From Tachypleus tridentatus (lineage: Eukaryota; Arthropoda; Merostomata; Xiphosura; Limulidae): a stretch of 64,000 nt of DNA. Where the stretch lies: NCBI RefSeq assembly GCF_004210375.1, contig NC_134834.1, positions 142,447,009 to 142,511,008 on the forward strand. The letters are read 5' to 3'. Both the position numbers and the translations under genes were made by a program. Every line of letters starts with the position of its first letter. The first letter of the stretch is position 1. This document shows, piece by piece, positions 44,823-55,550 of this stretch. The notes under the pieces were generated by a model that was not told the DNA's origin, did no database searches, and was given only the letters and a program-made list of their open reading frames with translations.

Positions 44823-45768
44823 TAGTTCGTTGACTTGCGTCTTTCCGTACTTCAATCCAGTCAAACAATAATTCACGTCATCGAACAACGCTAGGACAAC
44901 GTTACGACACCAGCCTTGATTGCTTCCTCTACGGCCATCTTAATCCGACCTGACTCCTACGTTCGCTCTTGTCTGAAACTACTTCACTACTTCAATTTAC
45001 AGTAAAACAAAAACAAGCCAGACCGAAAATTTAATCCAAATTCCTTATGTTCACATCAAAATTCTATTGCGAGCGGTGCAAAGAGGGATATCAATATCCC
45101 TGAACACCCCAGTAGCGAAATTTACCTTCCTGTAGAACTAAACTCCTGCCACAGGATTGTTTTAATACTCTAAAGGTAAGGCGATGTTTAAAACCATAAA
45201 CTCTACATGTTGCAATCTGATGATGCTTTTTGAACATGTTCAAACACTAAACCTTCACTGGACACTAAGCCAGTAAATAGTAATATGATTCAAGTTATAA
45301 TCAATTAGAATGTGGTATTATATCATCCATTAATTAAACCTGAATGTCATTCTTCGGTAGGTAAGGTGACTTAACTACAAACTATAAAAAGCTTACTGTA
45401 TAGCTGTTATTCTGAATGTTCAGTAGATATCAATTTGTATATTTTTTGTTATTTATTCATATTTCCATATTACATAGATATTTACATTTTCAATATATTA
45501 CGTAGACAAATTATAAATTGGATTACACCAAACATCCTAAGGTTATCGAATCTTGTGGGTTATGGCCTAAATTACTGTGAAAAGCAAAAATACCGAAAAG
45601 AAGAAATGTTGCAAACTAATTGGTATAAAGAAGATCGTAGCGGCATTATAATTATTAGAACCTCCCTTAAGTAATGTACGATTTCAGGGTCAGAAAAATA
45701 GATATGATTTCAAACGATTTTAATGTTATTTAATCAATAATCTATGTTACTTTTTTTGTTTGTTTTTC

Positions 45769-46040
45769 GGCCTGGCATGGCCGAACGCGTAAGGCGTGCG
45801 ACTCATAATCCGAGGGTCGCGGGTTCGTGCCCGCGTCGCGCTAAACATGCTCGCCCTCCCAGCCGTGGTGGCGTTATAATGTGACGGTCAATTCCACGAT
45901 TCGTTGGTAAAAGAGTAGCCCAAGAGCTGGCGGTGGGTGGTGATGACTAGCTGCCTTCCCTCTAGTCTTACACTGCTAAATTAGGGCCGGCTAGCGCAGA
46001 TAGCCCTCGAGTAGCTTTGTGCGAAATTCCAAAACAAAAA
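45769..46040 (+). mobile_element. SINE family A, full length
   Basis: Head GGCCTGGCATGGCCGAACGC, B box CGGGTTCGTGCCCGCGTCGC, body GGTAAAAGAGTAGCCCAAGA, tail AATTCCAAAACAAAAACA. Its tail abuts the truncated 3' end of the mariner transposase. Confidence 0.93.
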
Positions 46041-47051
46041 CATTATTTTTAATTACTTCCTGCCAACGATTCACAAGCTTCTGAATGCCACTTCTATAAA
46101 ATTTTTGGGGTTTGGAGGAAAAGAACGTAGAGAGGATAGTTTTGACATCTTCATGTGTTCCAAGCTCTTTTTCATCAAGATAGTTCTGCAAACTTCGAAA
46201 TAGATTATAATCAAGTGGAGCGAGGTCTGAAGAATAAGGAGAATGTGGAAGTTTTTCCCAGTCTAACACTTTAATCTGTGCAGATGTGATCCTTGCTGTA
46301 TGGCGCCGTGCATTATCCTGGTGTAACACAACACTTTTACGATTGATCAAAGCAGGCCTCTTTTCTTTCAGTGTAACATTTATGCACTCTAACTGTTGAC
46401 AGTAGAAGGCTCATATAATCATTACATTGAGTAGCAGCAGCTCAAAGTGGATCACATCAACAGTATCCCATCAAACTCTTAACAAGAATTTCCTAGGGTG
46501 GAGGTCCATTTTGTGATTACTTTAGCCATCTTACCTGCAATGAACCATTGTTTGCGGCGTTTATCATTTTTGTAATATATCCATTTTTCATCTCCAGTCA
46601 CTAACCTGTCCAAAAAAGTTAAGTAACGTTCACGAGAGTGCAGAGAAGTGCAAATGTCCGCTCTTGCTCCAGGTTGGGTTCTGTCAAATCATAGGGGACC
46701 CATTTTCCAAGACTTGACACCTTTCCAAACTGTTACAGATGATGGCGAACTGTTGAAAAGGTTGAATTAATTAAGCTCCTCTGCTAGTTCTTCAACTGTT
46801 ACAGCACGATCTTCATCTACTGCAGCCAGCATCAAGTCATCATTAAACTCAATAGGACTAACTCAACGTGGTGCATTACATAAGCTGTAGTCACCTGATC
46901 TGAACTACTGAAACCACCTTCGACATTTTCTTTCACTGAGAGACTACGCACCATGAACACCTTCAATGTTTCGCGTCGTTTCTGCTATACTATTGGGTTT
47001 TTTAAACTCATAAAGCATTCTACGCCTAATGAGCTCCTCAGAAACATCCAT
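46041..47051 (-). pseudogene. mariner transposase remnant (DD34D)
   Basis: The start is MDVSEELIRRRMLYEFKKPN (47051). After stops and shifts comes LVTGDEKWIYYKNDKRRKQW with the first Asp, then VVLHQDNARRHTARIT with the second. YSSDLAPLDYNLFRSLQNYL carries the third Asp. I count 34 residues between the second and third, which gives the DD34D mariner signature. The C-terminal KLVNRWQEVIKNN runs directly into SINE sequence, so the open frame's last 15 or so residues are SINE-derived. Dead copy. Confidence 0.85.
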
Positions 47052-47189
47052 CTTCGTAAGGGTTTATTTGATTAATGATCTGAAATACTAAAGTTGGGTT
47101 AGTTTCTTTTAACTGTCTGAACAAATACAGAAGTGATGATGCAGTTTCAGCATTAAATTTTCGGACATTATTTATGGGATGAACTGATA
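46041..47189 (-). mobile_element. mariner-type transposon, 3' end lost at the SINE junction
   Basis: The 5' inverted repeat (minus strand) is TCAGTTCATCCCATAAATAA followed by TGTCCGAAAA, of the kind common in mariners. The 3' inverted repeat is missing where the SINE begins. The transposase starts at 47051. Confidence 0.8.
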
Positions 47190-47214
47190 ATTAACGATAC
47201 AGTTGCAATACTTT

Positions 47215-50195
47215 TATCAAGGTCATATGTCTTATACGTAAAGATTACACGATATAACTGTTAGATGTTTCTGTTGGTTATAATATCTCTCTTATACATG
47301 AAGTTCACACTATATAACTGTCATATGTTTCTGAATACTGTCTTATATCTGTCTTATAGGTGAAGTTTACACTACATAACTGTTAGACGTTTCTCAGTGC
47401 TACAATACGTCTCATAGGTGAAGTTTACGCTGAATACCTGTTAGACGTTTGTGACTGGGATAATATGTGTTTTATATTTGAACTTTACACTGTATAACTG
47501 TTACACGTTTCTCAGTACGATAATATCATTTTTATATGTGAATTTTATACTGTATAACAATCAGACGTTTCTGAGTGCTATAATATCTGTTTAATATGTG
47601 AAGTGTACACTATGAACTCGTAGATCTTTCTGTTTTCTACGATATCTCTCTCATATGTGAAGTTAACACTATATAACTGTTGGACGTTTCTGAGTGCTAT
47701 AATATCTGCCTCATATGTGAAGTTTACACTATATAAATGTTAAATGTTTGTGAGTACTATAATATCTGTTTTATATGTTAAATTAATACTATACAACTGT
47801 TAGACATTTCTGAGTGCTATAATATCTTTCTGATATGTGACGTTTACACCATATAACTGTTACACATTTCTGATTGTTATAATATGTTTCATACGTGAAG
47901 TTTACACTATATAAATGTTAGACGTTTCTGAATGCTATAATATCTGTAGTATAAGTGAAGTTTACACTGCATAACTGTTAAACGTTTCTGAGATCTATAA
48001 TATCTGTTTTATATCTGAAGATAACACTATATAACTGTTTGACGTTTCTGAGAATTATAATATCTGTTCTGTGGGCTATTATACCTGTCTCATAAGTGGA
48101 GTTTACACTATAAAACTGTTAGACGGTTTTGAGTGCTATAATATCTGTTTTATATATGTAATATTTTTAATATATAGCTCTTAGACGTTTCTGACTGCTA
48201 TCATATCTGTTTATATGTGAAGTTTACACTGTGTAACTGTTAGACGATTCTGATTGTTATATTATCAACCTCATATATGACGTTTACACTATGTAACTGT
48301 TAGACGTTTCTGAATTGTATAATATATGTCTCATAGATGAAGTTTACACTGTATAACTGTCAGATGTTTCTTAGAGCAGTAATATATGTCTTATCTGACA
48401 AGTTTGCACTATATAACAGTTAGACGTTTCTGAGTGCTGTAATATCTGTATTATACGTTATATTTACACTATATGCTATTAGACGTCTCTCAGTGCTATA
48501 ATATATGCACATTTTACTCCACATTACTGTTATACGCTTCTAAGTGCTATAATATCTGAGTTGTAAGTGATGTTTAATCTATATGACTGACAAACTTTCT
48601 GTGTGCTCTAAAATCTTTCTAATATGTGAATTTTACCCAGTATAACTGTCAGAAGTTTCTGTGTACTGTAGTAGCTGTCTCATATGTGACGTTTACACTA
48701 TATAACTGATACACGTTTCTGAGTGCTCTAACATCTGGCTTATAAATGAAGATTGTACTATATAACTGTTATACAATTCTGAAAATTATAATATATATTT
48801 TATATGTGAAGTTTACACTGTATAACAATTAGAATTTTCTGAGTGCCATAATATCTGCCTCATATGAGAAGTTTACACCATATAACTGTTAGACGTTTGT
48901 GAGTGCTGTAATATGTGTCTTATATGTGAAGTTTGCATTATATAACTGATAGACGTTACTGTGTGCTATAATATCTCTCTAGTATGTGAAGTTTACCCTA
49001 TATAACTGTTAGACGTTTATGAGTGCCACAATATCTGTCTTATATGTGAAATTTTCACTATATAACTGTTAGATATGTCTGAGTGTTTTGAAATCTGTCT
49101 GATATGTGAAGTTTGCATTACATAGCTGTTAGACGTTTCTGAGTGCTATAATATCTTTTTCAAATGAAAAGTTTATACTGTATAACTGTTAGACGTTTCC
49201 AAGTGCTGTAATATCTGTTTTATATGTGAATTTTACGCTAATTTACTTTTAGACGATTCTGAGTGCTATAATTTCTGTGCCGAACGTGACGTTTACACTG
49301 TTTAACTGTTAGACCTTTCTGAGTACTATAATATATGTCTTATATATTAAGTTTATACTGTATAACTGTCAGACGTTTGTCAGACATAATATATGTCTCG
49401 TGTGCGAAGTTTACACCATGTAACTGCTATACGTTTTAGAGTACTAGTATTCTGTTTTATATGTGAAGTTTGCACTCTATAACTGTCAGACGTTTCTGAG
49501 TGCTATAATATCTAATTTTAAGTGAAGTTTACACTGTATAGCTGTCAGACGTTTCTGAGTGCTATAATATCTAATTTTAAGTGAAGTTTACACTATATAA
49601 TTGTTAGAGGTTTTTGAGAGCTATAACATCTGTTTCATGTGTAAAGTTTACACTGTATAACTGTTAGACGTTTCTGAATATTAGAATATATGTCTTGTAT
49701 GTGATGTTTACACTATATAACTGTTAGACGTTTCTGAGTGCTATAATATCTAATTTTAAGTGAAGTTTACACTATATAATTGTTAGAGGTTTTTGAGAGC
49801 TGTAACATCTGTTTCATGTGTGAAGTTTACACTGTATAACTGTTAGACGGTTCTGAATATTAGAATATATGTCTTGTATGTGATGTTTACACTATATAAC
49901 TGTTAGACGTTTGTGAGTGCTATAATACATGTCTTATATGTGAAGTTTGCACTGTATAAATGCTAGACGTTTCTGTGGGCTATAATATCTGTCTCACAAG
50001 CGGAGTTTACACTATATAACTGTTAGACGTTTTGAGTACTATAACTTATGTCTCATTACGTGAAGTTTACACTGTATAACTCTTACACATTTCTGAGTTT
50101 TGTAATATGTGTCTTATATGTGAAGTTTACAATATTATAAATCTTGTACGCTTATGAGTGCTATAACATCTGTCTTATAAGTGTAGTTTATACTA
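47215..50195. repeat. Minisatellite array, about 60-bp unit, about 50 copies
   Basis: The repeating unit is close to 60 bases. It reads AGTTTACACTATATAACTGT, then TAGACGTTTCTGAGTGCTAT, then AATATCTGTCTTATATGTGA. Units differ from each other by point changes and small indels, and the phase stays nearly constant over 3 kb. Within it, a three-unit block of about 180 bp is repeated almost exactly at 49560-49739 and 49740-49915 (see findings). Confidence 0.95.
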
Positions 50196-50745
50196 TAGTA
50201 TCCTTTTGTTATATTCTTTGTGATGTTTAACGTTTAGTCATGTAATAATTACAGTGTTTTGTTGTTATATTCAGTGTGATGTTTAATAGCTTAGTCATGT
50301 TATAATTATAGAATTATTCTTTTATATTCACTTTCGTGTTCAACATGTTAGTCATGTTATAATTACAGTGCCTTTTTTGATATCTACTGTGGTGTTTAAT
50401 AGATTCGTCATGTCGCAACTATAGTATTCTCCTGTCATATTGATTGTGGTGTTTAATAGTTTAGTCATGTAATAATTACAGTATTTTAATGCTATATTCA
50501 TTGTAATGTTTAACATTTAGTCATGTTGTAACTAGAGTGTCCTCTTGTTATATTCTCTGTGGTGTTTAATAGTTTAGTCATGTTTTAATTATGGTATCCT
50601 TCTGTTATTTTCACTGTGATGTTTGATAGTTTAGTCATGTCATAAGTATAGAATCTTTCTGTTATATTCACTGTAGTATTTAACAGTTTAGTCATGTAAT
50701 AATTATAGTATCTTATTATTATATCTGTTCTAGTATCTAGAGGTC
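50196..50745. repeat. Second minisatellite array, about 58-bp unit, 9-10 copies
   Basis: The unit contains TTTAGTCATGTTATAATTAT, AGTATCCTTCTGTTATATTC and ACTGTGGTGTTTAATAG. It starts directly where the 60-bp array ends and does not share its unit. Confidence 0.9.
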
Positions 50746-51580
50746 AGCTACGTTAGAATTAAACTTTCCAGATCTATGCCATTTAATAGTTTGTTTATAA
50801 TATATGAAGTAGCAATATCAATTCGTCTTCATATACGTTTAACGTATTTGTCAAATAGTTTCCAATTATTTAGCTTATTAAGTTTTATGAAAGCTAATCG
50901 TTATATGTAACAGTTATAGTATATTACTGTTATCTTTGAAAGCAGAGAATAAGTATTTGTTATCGACAATATGATTGCAAAATCGAATGCTTTGATTCTG
51001 ATATTTCTATCTGACTGTTACCTGAATTTGGAGTGCCTCTTTTATCACCTTATATTGCTGTTTACCACCAGAGCAGTTAAAATATCTAATATTTTCGTAG
51101 TCATGAAATATAAAATGTTCTTTTTTTTTAAACAGCTATTGATGAAATGGAATATTTAATTCTTTAAAGCGTTTCTTATGTAACAGAGAGATATGATGGT
51201 ATACAAAATTCAAAATGTAAATACATTCAGTCTCCCATGGGTTTACAAAAAAACCACGGGCTCGTTTCCCTGCAGAGAATAGATTGCTGATTTCTCCTGT
51301 ATAGATAGCTTTGCTCTTGGAGAATATTTAATAAATTCAGTTTAAGTAATATTATTTAAGATACACTAGTCTCATCTGGTGGGAATTATGTAAATGAATT
51401 AATACAGGATCATCGCGTTAATTTACTTTAGGCTTTAATTGTTTGATTGCGTCAATTAAAGACAACGTAGATGGTTAGATGATCATAAAAATAAATTAAA
51501 AAATTAAAATCTGTCGTGTACATATACAATGGGTGAGTAAATGTAAAAAACAACAAAAACATTTACAGCTTTAACTGCAA
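50746..51580. other. Intronic AT-rich DNA
   Basis: Nothing recognised inside the SLC52 intron here. Confidence 0.4.
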
Positions 51581-51584
51581 TACA

Positions 51585-51802
51585 ATAATCCAGGTTTTGA
51601 TTCCCTCGTTCGGCAGATTACAGCTAGCCTATTGTGTAGTTTTATGCTTAACTTTAAACCAAAATAATAAGCTTTGATATATATAGCCACAAATATCACA
51701 GACTTGAGGAGTTTTAATGTTAGAAACCAGATTTCGATACCTGTGGTGAGAACAGCATTGCTAGACAGTTGTGTAGCTTTGCGCTTAACTATAAACAAAC
51801 AA
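51585..51802 (+). mobile_element. Two SINE family B fragments
   Basis: The first piece (51585-51660) has CAGGTTTTGATTCCCTCG and TTGTGTAGTTTTATGCTTAA. The second (51718-51802) has GAAACCAGATTTCGATACCT and GTGTAGCTTTGCGCTTAACT with tail AAACAAACAAA. Confidence 0.7.
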
Positions 51803-51912
51803 AATCTGATATACGCTGAATGTGCAACACTCAAGTAGTAGTCGTATAAGACATTAAAATTGCACTGAACAAAATATATAAAAAGGAAGTTTGCGAATAG
51901 AAAATATGTTGT

Positions 51913-52209
51913 TTCCAGTATTTTGTTTGTTTTGTTTTGAATTTCGCGCAAAGCTACACAAGGGCTATATGCGCTAGCCGTTCTAATTTAGCAGTGTAAG
52001 ACTAGAGGGAAGGCAGCTCGTAATTACCATCCACCGCCATCTCTTGGGCTACTCATTTACCAACGAATAGTGGGCTTGACCGTAACATTATAACGCCCCC
52101 ACGGCTGAAAGGGCAAGCATGTTTGGTGCGATCGGGATGCGAGCCCGCGACCCTCAGATTACGAGTCACACGCCTTAACCCACCTGGCCATGTCGGGCCT
52201 TCCAATATT
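51913..52209 (-). mobile_element. SINE family A, full length with 10-bp target duplication
   Basis: TTCCAGTATT (51913-51922) and TTCCAATATT (52200-52209) flank it, with one mismatch. Tail TTTGTTTTGTTTTGAATTTC, body TCTTGGGCTACTCATTTACC, head CACCTGGCCATGTCGGGCC. Confidence 0.93.
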
Positions 52210-52393
52210 AGCAAAGTTATTTTCCATCAGCAGAAATACAAATTCCATAAAATCCGTTATCTTTCAACCTTTTTTATGATAGACACATGTTGATTATATC
52301 CTACGTAACTCTAAAACAGAATAAATTGATGAGGTTTCTTGAAACTTTAAAGAAAAAAAAAAGAAATTTCCAGATTGCAAATTCACAAAAAAA

Positions 52394-52578
52394 TTGTTTG
52401 TTGAATTTAACGTAAAGCCACACAAGGACTATTTGTGATAGCTCTCCCTAATTTTAAAGAGATGATAAACTAGAAGGAAGACAGCTAGTCAAGTCGTCCC
52501 ACGACTGAAAAGGCCAGCATGTTCTGCAATGGAATTTGTGCCAGTGTACGAGTTAAGGCCATCAGGCCATGCCAGGTC
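52394..52578 (-). mobile_element. SINE family A with internal deletion
   Basis: AATTTAACGTAAAGCCACAC at the tail side, AGACAGCTAGTCAAG in the middle and CATCAGGCCATGCCAGGTC at the head. The central CTCTTGGGC block is missing. Confidence 0.8.
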
Positions 52579-52760
52579 TTCTTCAAAAAGGGAGACAAAC
52601 AATGGAAAATATCTAAACTGGCTTACCGCACGGGGTAAAAAAAGTAAAAATGAGAACTCTAGAAGGTCGTATAATAACTGCACTGACACTATGCATTAAT
52701 TAAAATTCGAAAAATAAGATTTAAGACACTAATTAATTTACAAGTAAAAAAAATCATAAA

Positions 52761-52822
52761 TTTTGTTTGAAGTTAAATACAAAGCTGCACAGAGTTATCT
52801 GCTCACCACAGTTATGGAGACG
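52761..52822 (-). mobile_element. SINE family B fragment
   Basis: AAATACAAAGCTGCACAGAG, then TTATCTGCTCACCACAGTTA, matches the reverse complement of the family B body. Confidence 0.55.
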
Positions 52823-53285
52823 CAGTTATTAGCAGACATACTGCTATGGAACAATACAAAAAACGAATAAAAAATAATATGATGAATTTTAAAGATGTTA
52901 AGAATATTACGAATAGACAAAAACCAAATTAAAAAATCTGTTCGTGTTTAGAATTAGAAAAGTAAAACCTAACATAATAAGAAATCAAGAAAGCCTTTAT
53001 ACGTATATTAAATTATTTGCATAAAACTAAACTAAACGGAGACAGCGTCACTTCAGATAGTATTGTTTGATTGTTTGCATCTTGTAATTGGGATTTATTT
53101 TAATTTTGAACGATGTAGATGGTACGTTTTGTTTATAAAAACGAAACGTTGTATCCAAATAAATCTACTACCCAACCATTAAGTGTTTAAAAACTTTATT
53201 TAAATCTTTTAATAGTTGTGTAACTAAAGATAACAGACAAAAATCTTAAATATAATAGTATATTACTGTTACTTAAATTTTATTC

Positions 53286-53395
53286 ATGTATACTCAAGAC
53301 AGCTGGTATGGGTATTAAAACTTTAATTAAAATAAAGAACAAAACAACGTTTAGACCTTCTTACGTTATCTTCAGGTTAATTCGTCATCACGAAT
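53286..53395 (-). repeat. Penelope-like terminal fragment (family C repeat)
   Basis: Minus-strand block AACCTGAAGATAACGTAAGA, AGGTCTAAACGTTGTTTTG, then AATACCCATACCAGCTGTCT. The end lies about 350 bases before SLC52 coding exon 4. Confidence 0.7.
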
Positions 53396-53736
53396 GTTAT
53401 TTAAATTGTTTTACGGTATCTAATTAATATATGTATGTGCAATGTGTATAGTACGTAATAGCAATATACGAAAAAGCTCCCGTTTATATAATTTTAGCGT
53501 AATATCTAGTACCTCATATTGTAATATATGAACTATCGTATTATCTAATTGTTATCTACAAACTTATGTAGCGCCAAATTGTTATCTACGAAATTGTATT
53601 GTATCTATGTGTATTGGTTATAGAACTGATTATGGTATTTAACTGTCATAACATACGTATCAGTAACGTAGTCAACAAGCAACATGTAGCAGAACAAAAT
53701 TAAAAAAATATATATTTTATTTTTAATGTTTTTCAG

Positions 53737-53967
53737 TCTTTCTCATGTCTACCATATGGAAACGCAGCCTTTCACTTGTCTGTAACCTTGTCCAGCATAG
53801 CAAACCCTAGTGCCTGTTTTATCGCCATGTTTAAATCCCTAAGAAGCATGACAAATATTGTAATATTAACAATCTTTGGAACAGTTTGTGCGGGATACAT
53901 ACTGATGACAGCCATCTTGAGTCCTACACCACCATTGGTGGATGAGACTATCGGTCGTTTTTTTATC
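53737..53967 (+). CDS. SLC52A3: Riboflavin transporter SLC52, coding exon 4 (residues 335-411)
   Basis: Begins [20 protein letters not shown] after TTTTTCAG. The block [20 protein letters not shown] plus PSACFIAMF matches the TM8 region of the family (pattern SxxPYGxxxYHLxxxLxxxANP). TM9 is [20 protein letters not shown], followed by LSPTPPL. Ends TIGRFFI before GTAAGT. Confidence 0.93.
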
Positions 53968-54284
53968 GTAAGTGCATATACCATTTTATTAATCTTTATT
54001 TTCAACAATACGGTAAACTACCGTTTACTCAACTGTAAAGCAAGCATCGACAACTAGTAATCCATGAAGTAACAAAAATATTAACAATTGGAAATAAAAT
54101 ATAAAGTAATATGAGTAAACACTGTTTTTGTTTGTTTTTAACATTATTCTCTACTCTGTTTTAACACTAGTTATTTGTGTTTTAATAGTATTATGACTAC
54201 GTTGTAATCCAAGTTTTCTTTTCATTTCAAAATGTTAAACTCGATCACTATGCATTTTAATATTCTTTACTTCTTGTTACTCTA

Positions 54285-54392
54285 GTAGCTTAGTAATAAG
54301 GTTGAGGGTTTGTAACGCTAAAATTTAGAGTTAGTACCCATAGTAGATACCAGTCAGATAGCCAGTGGTGTAGCTTTACGTTAAAAGTTTGC
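54285..54392 (+). mobile_element. SINE family B, diverged
   Basis: GTTTGTAACGCTAAAATTTA, then GAGTTAGTACCCATAG, then GATAGCCAGTGGTGTAGCTT. An old family A scrap (GCAGCTAGTAACAACTCTTG) follows at 54467-54530. Confidence 0.6.
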
Positions 54393-54814
54393 TTACATCG
54401 ATTGTCCACTTAGAAGCTTATTTCTTTACTGAATTTGACGTTAGTCACCACTAATCTCGAACTCATGTATTAAAGAAAGAGCAGCTAGTAACAACTCTTG
54501 GGCTCTTTTCGTAAAATAATGGATCTGTTCATCATTCTAGAAAATGTACTCATTGCCCTACGACTTTGAGACAACAGAACACAGAACATTAACTCTTGGA
54601 TTCATATTTTGATCTAAGATGGTTCAGACTTGCTCTGAAAAAATGAAGGAAACAAATTATGTTACTGGATATTTATGTTTTAATAATAATCACCACTAAA
54701 TTTACACTAATTTCTATAGTGTTAATGACTTTTGCTATTGTATTTGAACATTATTTATATTTCTCTACTTTCCATCATTGCATTTCAGTATTAATAACTA
54801 ATGTTTTGTCTTCG

Positions 54815-54936
54815 AAGCATCAGTGACAAGTTTACGGACTTATAACAGTAAAATTCGAAGCTGTATTACCCGCAGTGAACAGAGTAGACAACATATAAGG
54901 TAGCTTTACGCTTGACAACAAACAAAACAAAACAAT
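54815..54936 (+). mobile_element. SINE family B, diverged
   Basis: GTTTACGGACTTATAACAGT, then CGAAGCTGTATTACCCGCAG, then GGTAGCTTTACGCTTGACAA and tail AACAAAACAAAAC. Confidence 0.6.
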
Positions 54937-55189
54937 TGAATTTTAGTACTAGTTATGTATGTTTCTGATAATTAAGACTACTTTTGAACCATAATTATCT
55001 GTAGTTAATATTAACTAAGATTTTTAATAATCTCTTATATAGTATTTTAATTAGCTGTGGAATTATTGAAGTTTACTTGGTCATTTTAACAGTAATTATT
55101 TATAGAGGGCGTGACCTAATGATTGATTTATCAAGACTGTAAATGTTGTGACGTTCCACCGACGCAAAAAAAAAAAAAAAGAGTTTAGC

Positions 55190-55520
55190 ACTCTAAAGCT
55201 GTGATTACACTATGTACCTACTATAAAAATACGTATAAGACTTGTCTTCTATGCAAAGTTTATGTTATTTAACTGTTATACATATATGTAGGTCATAAGA
55301 TCTATTTTTATGCAAAGTTTATACTATGTAAGTATTATAAAAATAGGTATAAGACTTGACTTCTATGCAAAATTTACGTTATTTCACTGTTATACATATG
55401 TGTAGGTCATAAGATCTATCTTTTATGCAAAGTTTACACTATGTAACTTTAAAACATATACTTAGATTATAAGATCTGTCTTCTATGTAAAGTTTACGCT
55501 ATTCAATATAACAGTTGAAA
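55190..55520. repeat. Short array related to the 47-50 kb minisatellite
   Basis: Five to six units of about 60 bp: GTCTTCTATGCAAAGTTTAC, ACTATGTAACTGTTATACAT, ATATGTAGGTCATAAGATCT. These align over most of their length with the unit at 47.2-50.2 kb (GTCTTATATGTGAAGTTTAC, ACTATATAACTGTTAGACGT). Confidence 0.85.
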
Positions 55521-55550
55521 ATTAAAAACAAATAAACTAACTTTAGTATA

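Larger units (their letters stand above)
41556..53736 (+). other. Intron 3 of the SLC52 coding region (12.2 kb, repeat-filled)
   Basis: Contains, in order, a LINE RT tail, a CAC-ended transposon, AT-rich DNA (44823-45768, nothing recognised), a SINE, a mariner element, two minisatellite arrays, SINE A and B pieces and a Penelope tail. No host exon was recognised inside. Confidence 0.8.

Noticed and set aside
47215-50745. Regularly spaced repeats that could be mistaken for a CRISPR array
   Set aside because: The whole unit of about 60 bp repeats without unique spacers, units are degenerate, and the setting is an animal intron. It is a minisatellite.
53440-53620. Possible tandem repeat with TTGTTATCTACRAA
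   Set aside because: Only two or three loose matches in AT-rich DNA.
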